In this document: positions 13,129 through 24,403 of the stretch, piece after piece
Layout: each line of letters starts with the position of its first letter
Position numbering within the stretch: the first letter of the stretch is position 1
NCBI GenBank assembly: GCA_035772405.1
Contig: JAYKKM010000158.1
Span: 248,001 to 312,000 of the forward strand
Source: Chrysogorgia sp. JL179-B06
Lineage: Eukaryota > Cnidaria > Anthozoa > Scleralcyonacea > Chrysogorgiidae
DNA length: 64,000 bases
Reading direction: 5' to 3'
Notes under the pieces: model-generated
The model's input: the letters and a program-made list of their open reading frames with translations, nothing else
What the model was told of the DNA's origin: nothing
The model's database searches: none
Made by a program: the position numbers and the translations under genes

Positions 13129-16100
13129 TTAAAAGTTGTATAGTTTTTTAAAATATCTTTCAACTTCGTCAGGTGATTTCGTGTCATTCAATATATAATG
13201 TGAAATCCAGTAGAATGGATTTCGTGTATGGATTGCATCCTTCTCTTTTCCAATGCGAACAAGACCTCTCCGCAATGCTTGTTTTTCGTCATCAGTCCAA
13301 TTTAGACGAGCGTCTTTAGGTCGGAACCCTTTACTTAATAGTTCATCCAAGGACACAACTGCACGTTCAGTAGCCGGTAAGGACAGACGTGGGAAGGATG
13401 ATGATGTTTCTCTAGCTCGGAGATGTTGTTTCGCACACTGCATTTTTTCAAGTACGGCATTTTTTACTCTTTTTTTTATCTTGTCTTCCTTGTTGCGGTT
13501 GAATTTCAGCTGCAGTAACTTTATCTCTACTTCTTTGATTGCCAGTGACTTTGTACCTCCAGAGTGAACTACATATAGAAAAGCGAGAAAAGCACGGTAC
13601 TGTACGCTGGACAACCGAGATTATGACGAGAAACGGGCTAAATTATTATAATTAATTTCGTATTAAGTCAGTTCTAATATTTTTATTTCATATTTATCGA
13701 AGTACAGGATTGGCAAGTTAAAATAAGTGAGTATCAATACTAACCACTTTCCTTATTGAGAAAGGAATGCCATCCTTCATTAACAGTTGTGCCACAGACA
13801 TCGGGATAATGAGATAGCTTCGTCAGCGATGGCAACACATCAGCCGAAAGTATTCGTTCGATGGCCTTTATCGAATCTTTCGTTATCACGCCGTCTCCCA
13901 CTTTTATTCCTGTGGTCTGAGTTGATAATGATATAACGTTCTACAGACAAAACGAAACACGTTTGAATTACATGTATTAATCACTGAACCGTGTTTAGTT
14001 TTTAAAGGACCCATACAACAGTGAATCGTTTGCTAAGCCTATACTCAAGCTTTAACGGAAACTCAGAGCCCCAGACAAGAATTGAATACACAACCTTCTG
14101 ATCTTTACTGAGACGTAGATTAGAGGGTTGAGAAGGTTGCAGGTTTGATTCCCGTCCAAATGGAGTTCATAAAAATATTTGTGAGCTTCTCAGTGAAGCT
14201 ATTAATTTACTAGTGCATACATTGTGATAATCAAGCTGCAAGTTAATCCAAAGAGCACTGACAATAGCTATCACTATGTGATCGATTAAAACAACTCCAC
14301 TGCCGACAAGCAGCACTCAATGACTTTATATTTTCAAAACAAATATGTGGTGATAATCCTCAAATTTTCAACTTCAACTGGCCATATCTTCTTTACTTTA
14401 GTTGATAGGAATGCTGAAACTTTCCGCGGAAAGACTAAAAACTATAGTTGTTCGATGGTTAGTACGAAGGTTAATACAGTCATAGTTACACTTAATGTAC
14501 TGTAGGTTGGTAAAACTAAAAATAAGGTTGTTCTGTAGGTAATTGTACTGTAGTCTGTCATGGTAAAAAGAAAAAGCAAACAACGAATAGCATGTAAACG
14601 TTGATAAAAAAATAAAATTCACATAGAAATGTGAAGGTTAGTTAAGGTCTCACCAGGTACATTTTCTCACCAGATCACGGGTTAATTAATACCCTTACGG
14701 CTTACCCAACTTGGTCTGTCTTTGATCCATGAAAGTAAGAGCGCAACAATGTGCTTGCATCTCTCCATGAACGGGCATGGGCAAATTCCATGAAGCCTAT
14801 TGTTCGAGTGGAAGGCCAAAAGTTGGTAATATCTTGGTTGCCCAACAATAGCAGTCCCTTTACACCGTGCCTAACAGAAAACATCAATATTTTGGTTTAT
14901 TACATGAAAGCTGTCATGTTAAAATGTTTTTCATTTGGAACAAATGAAAAGTACCGCGCGCGATTTATTGCACCAGGCTGGTGCAATAAATATGTAGGGG
15001 GGTATGTAGCCCATGTTACCTTAAGCTGTCCAGCTTCACAAACTTTTGATTCGAGGTGACCATTCATGAAATACTCCATCCCACGCTGAAATGTGTCCTC
15101 GTTACTAACCCATTGTTTTACAAGCTCTACGGTTTCAGGAAAGCCAATACAGGCAATAGACGGCAACTGAAGCGAAGGATTTTTCGTAGTGGAGCTACAG
15201 GAAAAAGTAACACTAACAGAGTCAGCTGCACTATTGAGACTGACAGTCTCTCTACTAGGTTCGTGATCAACATTATCTTCATCATGATTTTCATCGAGAA
15301 CATCATCATCATCTTCAATTTCGTCTTCTCCAGTTATATCGTCACTATAGCATTAACTTCGATTTCAGCTACAGCGTTTGCGATAAACATAACCTAAAAA
15401 TAGAACCGGTACAGGTACAGTACATGGAAAAGTAAACAGTTGCCACCGGCGCAGTCATTTGCGTTGCCAAACGTGAAAATATAGCTTGATAAAAGACAAT
15501 GCGCGCGTGCATACATAACCAGTAACATTTTTACCAACACACATACACGGACTCGTTCGAACACTACTAATATACGTGCTGCTACAATTTAAAGGAAACG
15601 TTATGGTAAAGTGTTGAGTTATATACTGAGTTTAAATGGTATGAAATATTAACTCTAATATACACGCGATCAGATACTGTACCTGTACACTGCTTTTATC
15701 TGGATGAACGCAATGTCATGTTAAACAATTACGTTAAATAAAACACTGACCTTCTTCAAATCAGTGAGGTCCGAGTTTTGATGTGGATACTGGTACTTTT
15801 CTATCAGTGTTCCGAAACTTTCACGGACATCGTCGTCATCTTTATAACCACCTAATGCATGAGTATAATAACAATCAGCATATGATGAAAACGAACTGTT
15901 ACGAACAACCTGCAGGATATCATAATTTGGAAGCCATTTACCAAGGAAGCTATACAGCTCAAACCCTCGACTAACACTCTGACTAACTACTGTATACGTT
16001 ATAATACATGAATAGCACATTACAACAAGTAATATATGTTTCAAAACACCACCATTTCGCTGAGAATATATGTAGGAAGCTGGATCGTTCTCAGGTTGGA

Positions 16101-18940
16101 TTTGAACCAACTTGTTTTGAAAATATATGTACTATATTGTATTTTACAATTTTTTTGAAAAAAGTTCGTGCTGTATCCTTACGAATACAATGTCAGTATG
16201 TAAACGCGTGCATGCATGCATGTATATAGTTGATACATGCATACTATAATTAATGTTGAATTTGCTTTAAGAAAAACAACACACATTTTTCTAGACGGAA
16301 TCTCACGCATTGTGAATAACGTGCAAAGCATGAGGCAACTATACAATATAGAGATGTTTGGTATTGATTAATCACAGTTACAGTTACAACTGACAGCTAC
16401 AGTACCAACCTGACAAATCTGACTTTTGGAACCGCACAAATAACCTTCGAAGATTATACAGGCACTGACTGTGTTCTGGCAATGATTTTCGTAAGGTCCT
16501 TGCGACTCGCTCCCTTGCATGAAAGAGGTCCTGCAGAACTTCGATGGTGTCGTTTGGGAAAATATCCTTATATCCTGACTTGATTTGAACTAAAATATAA
16601 AACGTAAAAGACAAGAAAAATACTCATAATCAATCTGTCTTAAACTGTCCTATTGCAAGATGCAAGTACATGTACTGTATGTATATTGCGCACACATGAG
16701 TCCAGTCATATCACAAGTAACACGTGTTAGTGATGAGTGTTTAATACTATACCAGGAAGGAAAGTAGTATACCACAGGTTGTAAATTTCATGAGTGGAAT
16801 TACATGCTTTAGTGACCCAATATTTAGTATATTTACCACGGTCCTTAAAGGCATCGTCCGTAAAAAAAATCGATGTCTTAACTTCATTTCTTTCTTTCTG
16901 AGCATTCCAAATGTCTTTAAGCAGAGAAACAACATGGTGGAGATGATCACTAGGGAAAATTTTACAGGCCATAATCTTTCCATCCTCATTGAGAAGGGAA
17001 TATAGTGACAATTTCAATGGCACCTGTAATGATAACGGGATAAGTTATTGCCAATGCCACATGTAAAGGGATTGTGTCCATACTGTACCACTCAGGGTTC
17101 GAAATAGCAGCCGGAGATAGCCGGCAGTTTTAGGACCTTGCCGGCGATTTCTAATTTCAAAATATAACTCAACTTTGGGTTGTCGGCAAAATTGCTTTTG
17201 CCAAGATCAAAATTATGGTAATTTGTTTTGATTTCTCTGTATATGATCGTAAAATAAATCAGTATTTGCTTAGCCAGATTGTGTAAACAAGGGTCAGACC
17301 TATGGCGTCATTGCGATATGAAGATGAACGAGCGTGACGAAATATAAAAATCAGTCGCCTAGCTGAAAATGTGTCGAGTTTTTTTCGAGATTTTGATGAA
17401 CATTTCATCTCAGAACATTTCATCATAATTTTTCCCAAGAGGGGGCTTTACATTGTGCAGTCTACTACAATCTACATGTACAGGTACTAAATTGTACATG
17501 TATGAAATCAATACTATACTGTACATACAGTGCTGTATACAGCTACCATATATGAATAAAATGAGAGGACCAATTTAAAATCTAAAAATTTGTAATAACA
17601 CTAACTTGATCCTGCATGAACATGAAATACATGTACAGTGAATGTCATTTGTTTGAACATAAACTGACACTTTTTAGAAACATTGATAAAAACGCCCATG
17701 ATAGGGATATAGAAATTTTATAGGCTCCTGAAGTCAATGTATTAAAACAAACACTAACAAGAAAATAATAAGCTATAATTACCCATTTGCGCTTATTTTT
17801 ACTTTGCTCATCAGATATAAACACACCAATTCCTTTTAGACATTTGTAAGTGTGATCACCACTTAGCCTTCTACCAGTTGTTGCAGCTAGTTCATGCATG
17901 TAAGTTTGATAATAATCTATTAAAAATTAGAGAATTATATAAATAAAACAAAGTTTCAGTCATGTTTCTCTTAATGAGGACAAAGACATAATTTGTTGTG
18001 TAATTTGTTGTGTGGTTATGTAATTTCAGTACCTTCCATTTCCACATTCCACCAATCAACAATTATATCTGATATCAAGCCAGGAGAGAAAAATGTAATA
18101 TATTTCACAGAATTCCACTGTGGAAACAGGCTGTCTAAGTGTTCAAAAAACCTAGAGGTACAGTAAAACAAGAAAATTTCTGAATGAGAAACTGACAAAA
18201 ATGAACATTACATGAACACTACTGTACATCAACACTGCACCTTTCAGGTAATGTCGTCTCTTCAGATAATTCATCTTGTGTGGATGGCTTCAACACTATA
18301 TTACAATGTACATATGAATAACATATATATGATATATATGATACTGTAATATGATAGTGTAAACAGGAACTTTAAGTTTACGCTCTATTTACAGTACAAG
18401 TACATGCTCTACAGTTCACAGTATCAACACCAACTTGTTATGTTCTACAGGCTTAAGCCAAAATTCTATAATGATAATTGTACTGTAAGTGGAAGCTACA
18501 GAAAATGTATTTTCTGTAAGGTTAGATACAAAATGTTAATGCCCCTAATCCTAACGAAAACCTTAAACCTGGTGATTTTCAAAAATAATCTAAATAATTA
18601 AAAATATCAAGAACATCAAATTATGGAAAATACATTTTAATTCTAATTTTAGAATTCTGGCTAGAACCCATTTACAGATAAGAACATATGACAAGTGGTT
18701 ATTAAATTTATTAGTGGTGAAAATCCTTATGAAACACTGCTTTTTATATAAAACATTTACCTTCATCAAACATTGTCCCAAGTATTCTTTGAAGATTTTC
18801 AATTTTGGAGATAATGTTATCTTGCCATTTTAACAGGTATGTCTTGTGTATTCTGGTAGGATTCATGCTGGCCTCAAAGTCTCTGATTAGTGAGTTGAAA
18901 AATGCACTACTCATTATAGTTTCTAGGAAAGCAAAAATAG

Positions 18941-19017
<77 letters not shown>

Positions 19018-21686
19018 TATATAATTATAAAATAGATAAAACAAAGGTGTTCACTAGATCTCAAGAGTGCTATACAGATGAATGTAGAGCGAGATAAAAC
19101 TATGTAAAATGGATAAAAACGGTTAAGTTACTGCTGATTCACGCCTTAAGAGTTAAAATCGATCGGTTACAGTAAGGCGTAAAACAGCAGTAATTTTAAC
19201 ATTTTACCGTTTTTATCCATTTTACATAGTTATATATATATATATATAGAGAGAGAGAGTGCTGCGTAGACAGTGTTTTGGATATATAGCAAATATATAT
19301 ATACACACATACACATATACATACACACATACACACATACATACATATATATATATATATATACATATATACATACACATACAGTATAAAAATTAAAACA
19401 GTATCTGCACAACCATTCTGACATCTTTAAAAAGTACAGTACTGTATGTACTATAAAACAAAGCATATTCAAAAAAATAAGAACATCCTGAGAACTTAAG
19501 ATATAAGTCAATAACAAAACAAAGTTATATATTACATCAACAAAATCATCATCTGACAAACTGAATACCATTAGGTACGGTATGATCATGAAGATTTTGC
19601 AATAATATAAAAATATTACAATTACGGTATCAGCTACACTGTCTAATTTCATCTTGTTAATTGTTATTGACTCTGAATATATATTGAGGTACTGTATCTT
19701 GAGATCTTAGACACGGATGTCCTTATTTTTCAGGAAATGCTTTGTTTTATACTTTAACACAGTACTGTAACTAAAATTGCAAATATTAGTAAATTCATTT
19801 GAAATACATGGTTGATGGATAATAAATAAATTAAACATTCTGCTACACAGAACACAATATATTACATTCACAAACAAAATCATACATACTATCACGGCAA
19901 ATGACATCGTGAGACAGAAACACATTTCCAGAATCCAACTGTGCCTGAATAACCTTGTCAAATGGCGAAAAGCTTCTTTGATGGGTAGAGCACCGATACG
20001 TATCATATTTCATAGTAAATGGTAATGGAAAGTCATAGCATCGACTTCGACTACCTTTACTATGCAATATGACCTTGCATTGGTTATCTGAGCCATCAAC
20101 TGCATCTGGACACCTATCTGGGCACCATCGATGTCTGAGAAAGGCCTCCTTTTCCAACCAGTGGTCAATGTGCAACGGATTTTTCGATATCTTGTAAAGA
20201 TAAAACTCCTTTTCCTCACCAAATATATTTTTCTCATCCAGGGAATTAAAGCCAATCAACCTGCAAGGATCTTTAGCATAGGAAACTCTTTCATCACATC
20301 CTATACTGGTACTTTCATTTACAGACATATCTTCCTCACTGCTCTCTACCAGTAATTCATCATTGGAATTCTCAGAATCATCGATGTTAGCATTCGGATG
20401 AGATGTTGTACAAACATTTTCATGTAAACCAGGGCTTGATGGAGAGGAAAGCTCATATGAAGTGCACACAGTTGTTGCTGAAGAAACTGGCATTGCAAGC
20501 CTTTCTACTTTTCTTTCTAGGTAGTATTTCTTGTTATACTCTCTAATCTTTCTCTTTTTACCTTCTTTTCTTTCCATATTCTTTTCACAAACTCTTTTTG
20601 TCACATGCTTTACTACTGTTGATTTCTTCTTACTCTGAAAGAAGCACATCCCACATGCCCAATCATACTCATCTGTGGATAACATGAAGCGATTTCCACT
20701 CCCTCTCCCAGTTTTCTTATTTCTCCCACTCAAACTACCTTCAATTACTTTGAGAAGACCAGGTTGACTTTTTTCTTCTTGAACAATTTTTACAGTTCCT
20801 TGCAGAGACTGGTTATAGTGATTGGATACCTAAATGTAAAACATTAAATTAATTGAACAGCTACTGTATATACTGTACATACATATTAACATAGTTATGC
20901 TGTGCCGGCTACTGTATATATAGTCACTAGCATGTTTTTCTTCTAAGGATAAGAGTTACGATTGGGTTAGGGTTAGTATTTTATAAAATTTGGGTCAAGA
21001 TTAGATCTTTTAAAGACTCATGCCAGTCATTTAGTACGTATGGTGAGACTAAATAGCCAGCTGTCTTGTCACAGCCTTTTATAATACACTACTATAATTA
21101 AGATTTAAGCTTCAAGTGATTAGCAAACACCTTTTTAGTTATCGATTTCCTATAATTATAAAGTTTTAAGGTTCATTTTAATATTAAGTTTAGACAACTG
21201 GTGAACAAAAACAAGATTAAAAGAAACACATGGCCATGTGTTTAATACGGGGTTTGCAACCATACATTTTTGTGAACTTTGTTAGCCAATATTGAGTACT
21301 GAGTAGTGACTACTAAATAGCGAGATTGAGAAAAGTTGATAAATACTGAAGAAATAGCCCTATGACGACATAATACAATAATCAATACATAGATTATATA
21401 CAAGCTAACCACTACAAATGCCGGCGATTAGGGGGGACACTCACACGATCGATATCCAAACTCGTTTCAACAAGGAAAGATACTCGTCCAACATTTGTCC
21501 AGCGTCTGCTGTCTTCCACACCAGCGACTTCTAGTTCTACGTTCTCTACAAATCGAATTGAAAAACGTCAACCAGCGCTTGTGGTATCTCTATCTCATTA
21601 CCATATTTACACGCGATTTACACTAAACAAAAGGTGCGCTCAAGCATGACTATGAACGTACCTGATTCACTACAAGTGGCCGCCAT
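13129..21686 (-). CDS. Gene 1: DDE transposase-like protein with SWIM finger and SANT-like C-terminus
   Basis: Exons on the minus strand: 21686-21662, 21545-21445, 20829-19890, 18922-18761, 18295-18241, 18151-18033, 17916-17783, 17023-16753, 16589-16410, 15986-15751, 15344-15020, 14870-14706, 13940-13745 and 13568-13129 (stop included). All junctions are GT-AG and in phase except between 15751 and 15344. There a 17-nt micro-exon (15699-15683) would restore phase, giving about 1121 aa. Visible domains: C2HC-type cluster C101-x2-C104-x12-H117-x5-C123; basic and serine/acid-rich linkers; DDE-like core with SGDHTYK (D488), SIFFTDDAFKDR (D568/D569) and DLFHARERVARTL; SWIM finger C885-P-C887 ... 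C893-K-H895; and a C-terminal SANT/Myb-like segment beginning LNWTDDEKQALRRGL. The DDE-then-SWIM order is typical of MULE-type transposases; the SANT end is unusual. ATGGCGGCC at 21686 is the first in-frame ATG and precedes a good donor. It is head to head with gene 2. It could be a domesticated or still mobile transposase. Confidence 0.8.
18939..19014. repeat. (TA)n microsatellite in intron 3 of gene 1
   Basis: Pure TA repeat of about 75 bp in the intron between the third and fourth exons of gene 1. Further TA and CA-TA rich sequence lies at 19230-19380. Confidence 0.95.
19099..19233. repeat. Foldback element in intron 3 of gene 1
   Basis: ACTATGTAAAATGGATAAAA (from 19099) is mirrored by TTTTATCCATTTTACATAGT near 19213-19232. 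A second arm pair inside, ACTGCTG...CAGCAGT, completes a hairpin of about 135 bp. Confidence 0.7.
20970..21034. repeat. 65-bp direct repeat, copy in intron 2 of gene 1
   Basis: This segment starts GGGTTAGTATTTTATAAAAT and ends GCCAGTCATTTAG. It is repeated essentially identically at about 22741-22804, upstream of gene 1 and in the same orientation. Origin unknown. Confidence 0.8.
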
Positions 21687-21949
21687 CTTGCCGTTGCCAA
21701 GCATATGGCATTACGTCATTTCTCCAGCCTCGTCCCTCGGCGCTTGTATGACGTTGCGCGGGCTTTGCGTGGGACGCGTGGACGTGCTGACAGGAAAATA
21801 CTGTGTAGCGCCTCGCAGAAACCGTGTCGATTTCTGGAGCGGCTGTCGATTTCTGGAGCGGCTGTCGATTTCTGGAGCGGACTATAAAGGAGCGACTCAC
21901 AAAGTTACAAACGCCATTGAGAAGCAGTTTTGGCTTTTGGTCTCGAAAA

Positions 21950-21992
21950 ATGGATGATATTGATGAGTCTTTTAAAAGAATAACTGTTACAG
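21950..21992 (+). CDS. Start-exon-like fragment inside the MULE-like element
   Basis: The ATG at 21950 opens a 14-codon frame (MDDIDESFKRITVT) ending exactly at a good donor (CAG|GTAAAT at 21993). No downstream exon can be identified. It looks like the first exon of a captured or decayed gene within the 21725-22714 element. I do not recognise the protein. Confidence 0.3.
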
Positions 21993-22428
21993 GTAAATAT
22001 ATGCAAATATATGGATATTTATATAAAAATATAAAAATATTTATAAAAATATTTAAATTTATAAATATTTAAATTTGGCCGCCAGCTGTATCAGAAATAT
22101 AAATATTCAAGCTTCCCACACTACGTGGCATTTTAATGTCATTGATGGAACAAATTTATATTGTTCGCTGGTACACATGAAATATTTAACTATATTTTAC
22201 GACATTTATTGTGTTGAAAATATTATTTGCTGTAACTATGCAGTTTGATAACTAGGAAATATAAATTTTGTGGTAAAAAAGCAGTATTTACAAGCAGAAC
22301 TTTATCAGAACAATGCTCGATTGTTGTTTATTTTGCTTCCAGTTCCAGAATATAAAAACTTGAGCTGACTTGATCATATTAAAACAAAAGTTAAATTTAA
22401 AATAAGTTTCGTCTTGATAAAGATTCAC

Positions 22429-22606
22429 CTGTTCTGAACACAATTCTGAACACAATTGTCCCTTGGACACAAAACCTTTCCAGCTGAGAAAGCTTTATGT
22501 ACAGGTCGTTCCACTCCAGAGATAATCGAACGCACGCCGTCGTCAAAACCTTATTTATATTTGTTTCGGAACCTATTTCGGAATTTTCTTGCATACTATC
22601 CGCCAT
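22429..22606 (-). CDS. Start-exon-like fragment (59 codons) inside the MULE-like element
   Basis: ATGGCGGATAGTATG at 22606 opens a 59-codon frame with plausible protein composition (MADSMQENSEIGSETNINKV at the start, an LSLEWNDLYIKLSQLERF region in the middle). It ends at a consensus donor, ACAG|GTGAAT, at 22428. It faces the 21950 fragment. No second exon was found in the element. It may be a captured first exon or part of a small undetected gene; function unknown. Confidence 0.35.
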
Positions 22607-22740
22607 CTTGAAATGCAGATTCTCCGAGGCGCTTCCCGCCGAATTTCAGCGTTCCCCCCACGCGTGTCCTCCACGCACGCGTCCAACGTCATACAAGCGC
22701 CGAGGGACGAGGCTGTCATTTCTCTGTTTCGACCAATTAG

Positions 22741-22804
22741 GGTTAGTATTTTATAAAATTTGGGTCAAGATTAGATCTTTTAAAGACTCATGCCAGTCAT
22801 TTAG
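22741..22804. repeat. 65-bp direct repeat, upstream copy
   Basis: Second copy of the segment at 20970-21034, lying directly outside the MULE-like element. After it, 22810-23260 contains no supported gene. Confidence 0.8.
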
Positions 22805-23261
22805 CCCGGCTTTGGACGCCATTTCAAATTACGAAGCGTGACGTCTATAGAGCAAGGATTGGCTCGCATAACAATACAAAAGCAAAATATGAAGTTTCGT
22901 GTTGTTTAAAAGGTAAATTTTGGAACGCTTCGTTAATCGACATTAAATGATGTTTCTAAGCCAGTACGACCGCATGGCATGCAATGGCGTGAGCGAAACA
23001 AAATGGCGACCTTTTCGGCCAACGTTCGTATACAGTTCGTTTCTCCGTAAATTCAAGAAGCCTTACCATATAAGCAGTGCATATAAGCCATTGCAAGACT
23101 TAGCCACCCAGCTAGTCCGCACTGAGTTTTGTATGCGTGAATTTGAATTTGTATGCTTGTATTTGAATTTCTATGCGTGTATTTCAATTTGTATGCGTGT
23201 TTGTACTTATGGGCCAGAAACAAATTGAAGAGTGATTCTGGTCAGCGGATTTACAACAGTG

Positions 23262-23786
23262 ATAACGGCCACTGATCTCAAAAATAGGACTGGATCGAGC
23301 TTCTGTTGTTACAAAAATGAAGCCAACAGCGGCCATATTGGAGTGACCACCTAAGGAGTACTGTGGCATCACAGAAATGTTGGGGAGGATTCTGACATTT
23401 GCTATTTAACTTTAGCAAAGGAAACATACTCGCTGGACAGTTATTAAATGTCAGAATTCTGCCTTTCCTCTCCGATTCACCACTGTATTCGTAATGAGGT
23501 CACTTCAATATGGCCGCCGTTTGCTCTAATTATCCAGTAAGAGAAGCCTAATATGAGACGTCAAATTAGGTTTAAGATTTTATGCATTTAATGTCAACAA
23601 AGAAAATATATTGGCCAGACACTAAACCTATCTTGCGAGCGTCGCATTTCGATTTGCTTGCAAACTCGGAGCTTTTGATGATCTCTCGTCAATTTGCATT
23701 ATGCAAATATACAGGCTTCAAAATAAGCTCGTCAGATACAATAGAAAGCTCAATCCAGTCCTATTTTTGAGATCAGTGGATAACGG
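23262..23786. mobile_element. TIR element between genes 1 and 2 (CCACTGATCTC ends)
   Basis: ATAACGG flanks both ends (23262-23268, 23780-23786). The 511-bp element starts CCACTGATCTCAAAAATAGG and ends with the reverse complement. Inner inverted segments include GGCCATATTGGAGTGA and TCACTTCAATATGGCC. Another copy of the end lies near 27893-27917. There is no transposase. The 7-bp duplication may be a trimmed 8-bp hAT duplication. Confidence 0.7.
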
Positions 23787-24272
23787 CACGGAAATAACGG
23801 CAAGTACTTCAAGTAACACCGCGGAAAAACGTGTGCGCATGCGTAATGAAATATTATTGGCGCGGATTAGATTGAACATTACAAATGAGCGATAATTACG
23901 AACCGTAAGTACAGTATTAAACAGTAAGTGTAAGCAATAGTTTACTAACCGATTCGTTTAACCTACTTTAAACTTATGATATGGAGTGTAAAGATATTTT
24001 ACAGACAGAGACAGTATACTTGTGTTTTAAAAACGAAGTGGCTATTCGTACTGGAGCAGCACGGGGACTTCCATTTGCTATTTGTACCAGATAGTACGCA
24101 GCTATCGGAACGAGATATCTGATTGGCTGCTGGAAGTGTGAAAGTCGAGAAGGTCGAGAAGATGCTGGCGTTGTGATTGGTTAAAGCTGTTTATGTCCTG
24201 TTGTGTTTAGCTCACACTTGGCTTCACGGCTCACGCCTTCACTTCACAGTTCACTTGTCACACACTAGTCAC

Positions 24273-24366
24273 TAGTGTCTGTTGCGAACTTGCGTACGTT
24301 TAGTCTTTTGTTTGGGTTTGAAACTTTGAATACTAGTGTCTGTTGCGTTTAGTCTTTTGTTTGGGG
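24273..24366 (+). promoter_or_regulatory. Direct repeat in the likely gene 2 promoter/5' UTR
   Basis: ACTAGTGTCTGTTGCG and TTTAGTCTTTTGTTTGG each occur twice within 95 bp directly upstream of the gene 2 start codon. This is a local tandem duplication in the probable 5' leader; no TATA box is evident. Confidence 0.35.
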
Positions 24367-24403
24367 AAAGTGGAAAAGTATTTCGAGACGTCTTCGCAGT
24401 TGA

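Larger units (their letters stand above)
21715..22724. mobile_element. MULE-like 990-bp element with 10-bp duplication GTCATTTCTC
   Basis: GTCATTTCTC occurs at 21715-21724 and again at 22715-22724. Between them, 21725-22714 begins with AGCCTCGTCCCTCGGCGC and ends with the reverse complement. The exact TIR is 30 bp, followed by a looser continuation around GACGCGTG. A 9-10-bp duplication is typical of the Mutator (MULE) superfamily. The related sequence at 1176-1246 reads straight across the target without the insert, so it shows the pre-insertion state. The insertion lies 29 bp upstream of the gene 1 ATG. Inside are two start-exon-like frames pointing inward (21950 plus, 22606 minus), suggesting gene-fragment capture. 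There is no transposase. Confidence 0.85.

Noticed and set aside
19500..19652. Possible extra exon of gene 1 (KLDSVADT region)
   Set aside because: The exon ending 19890 joins the exon starting 18922 directly in phase, and the candidate contains no family-like residues.
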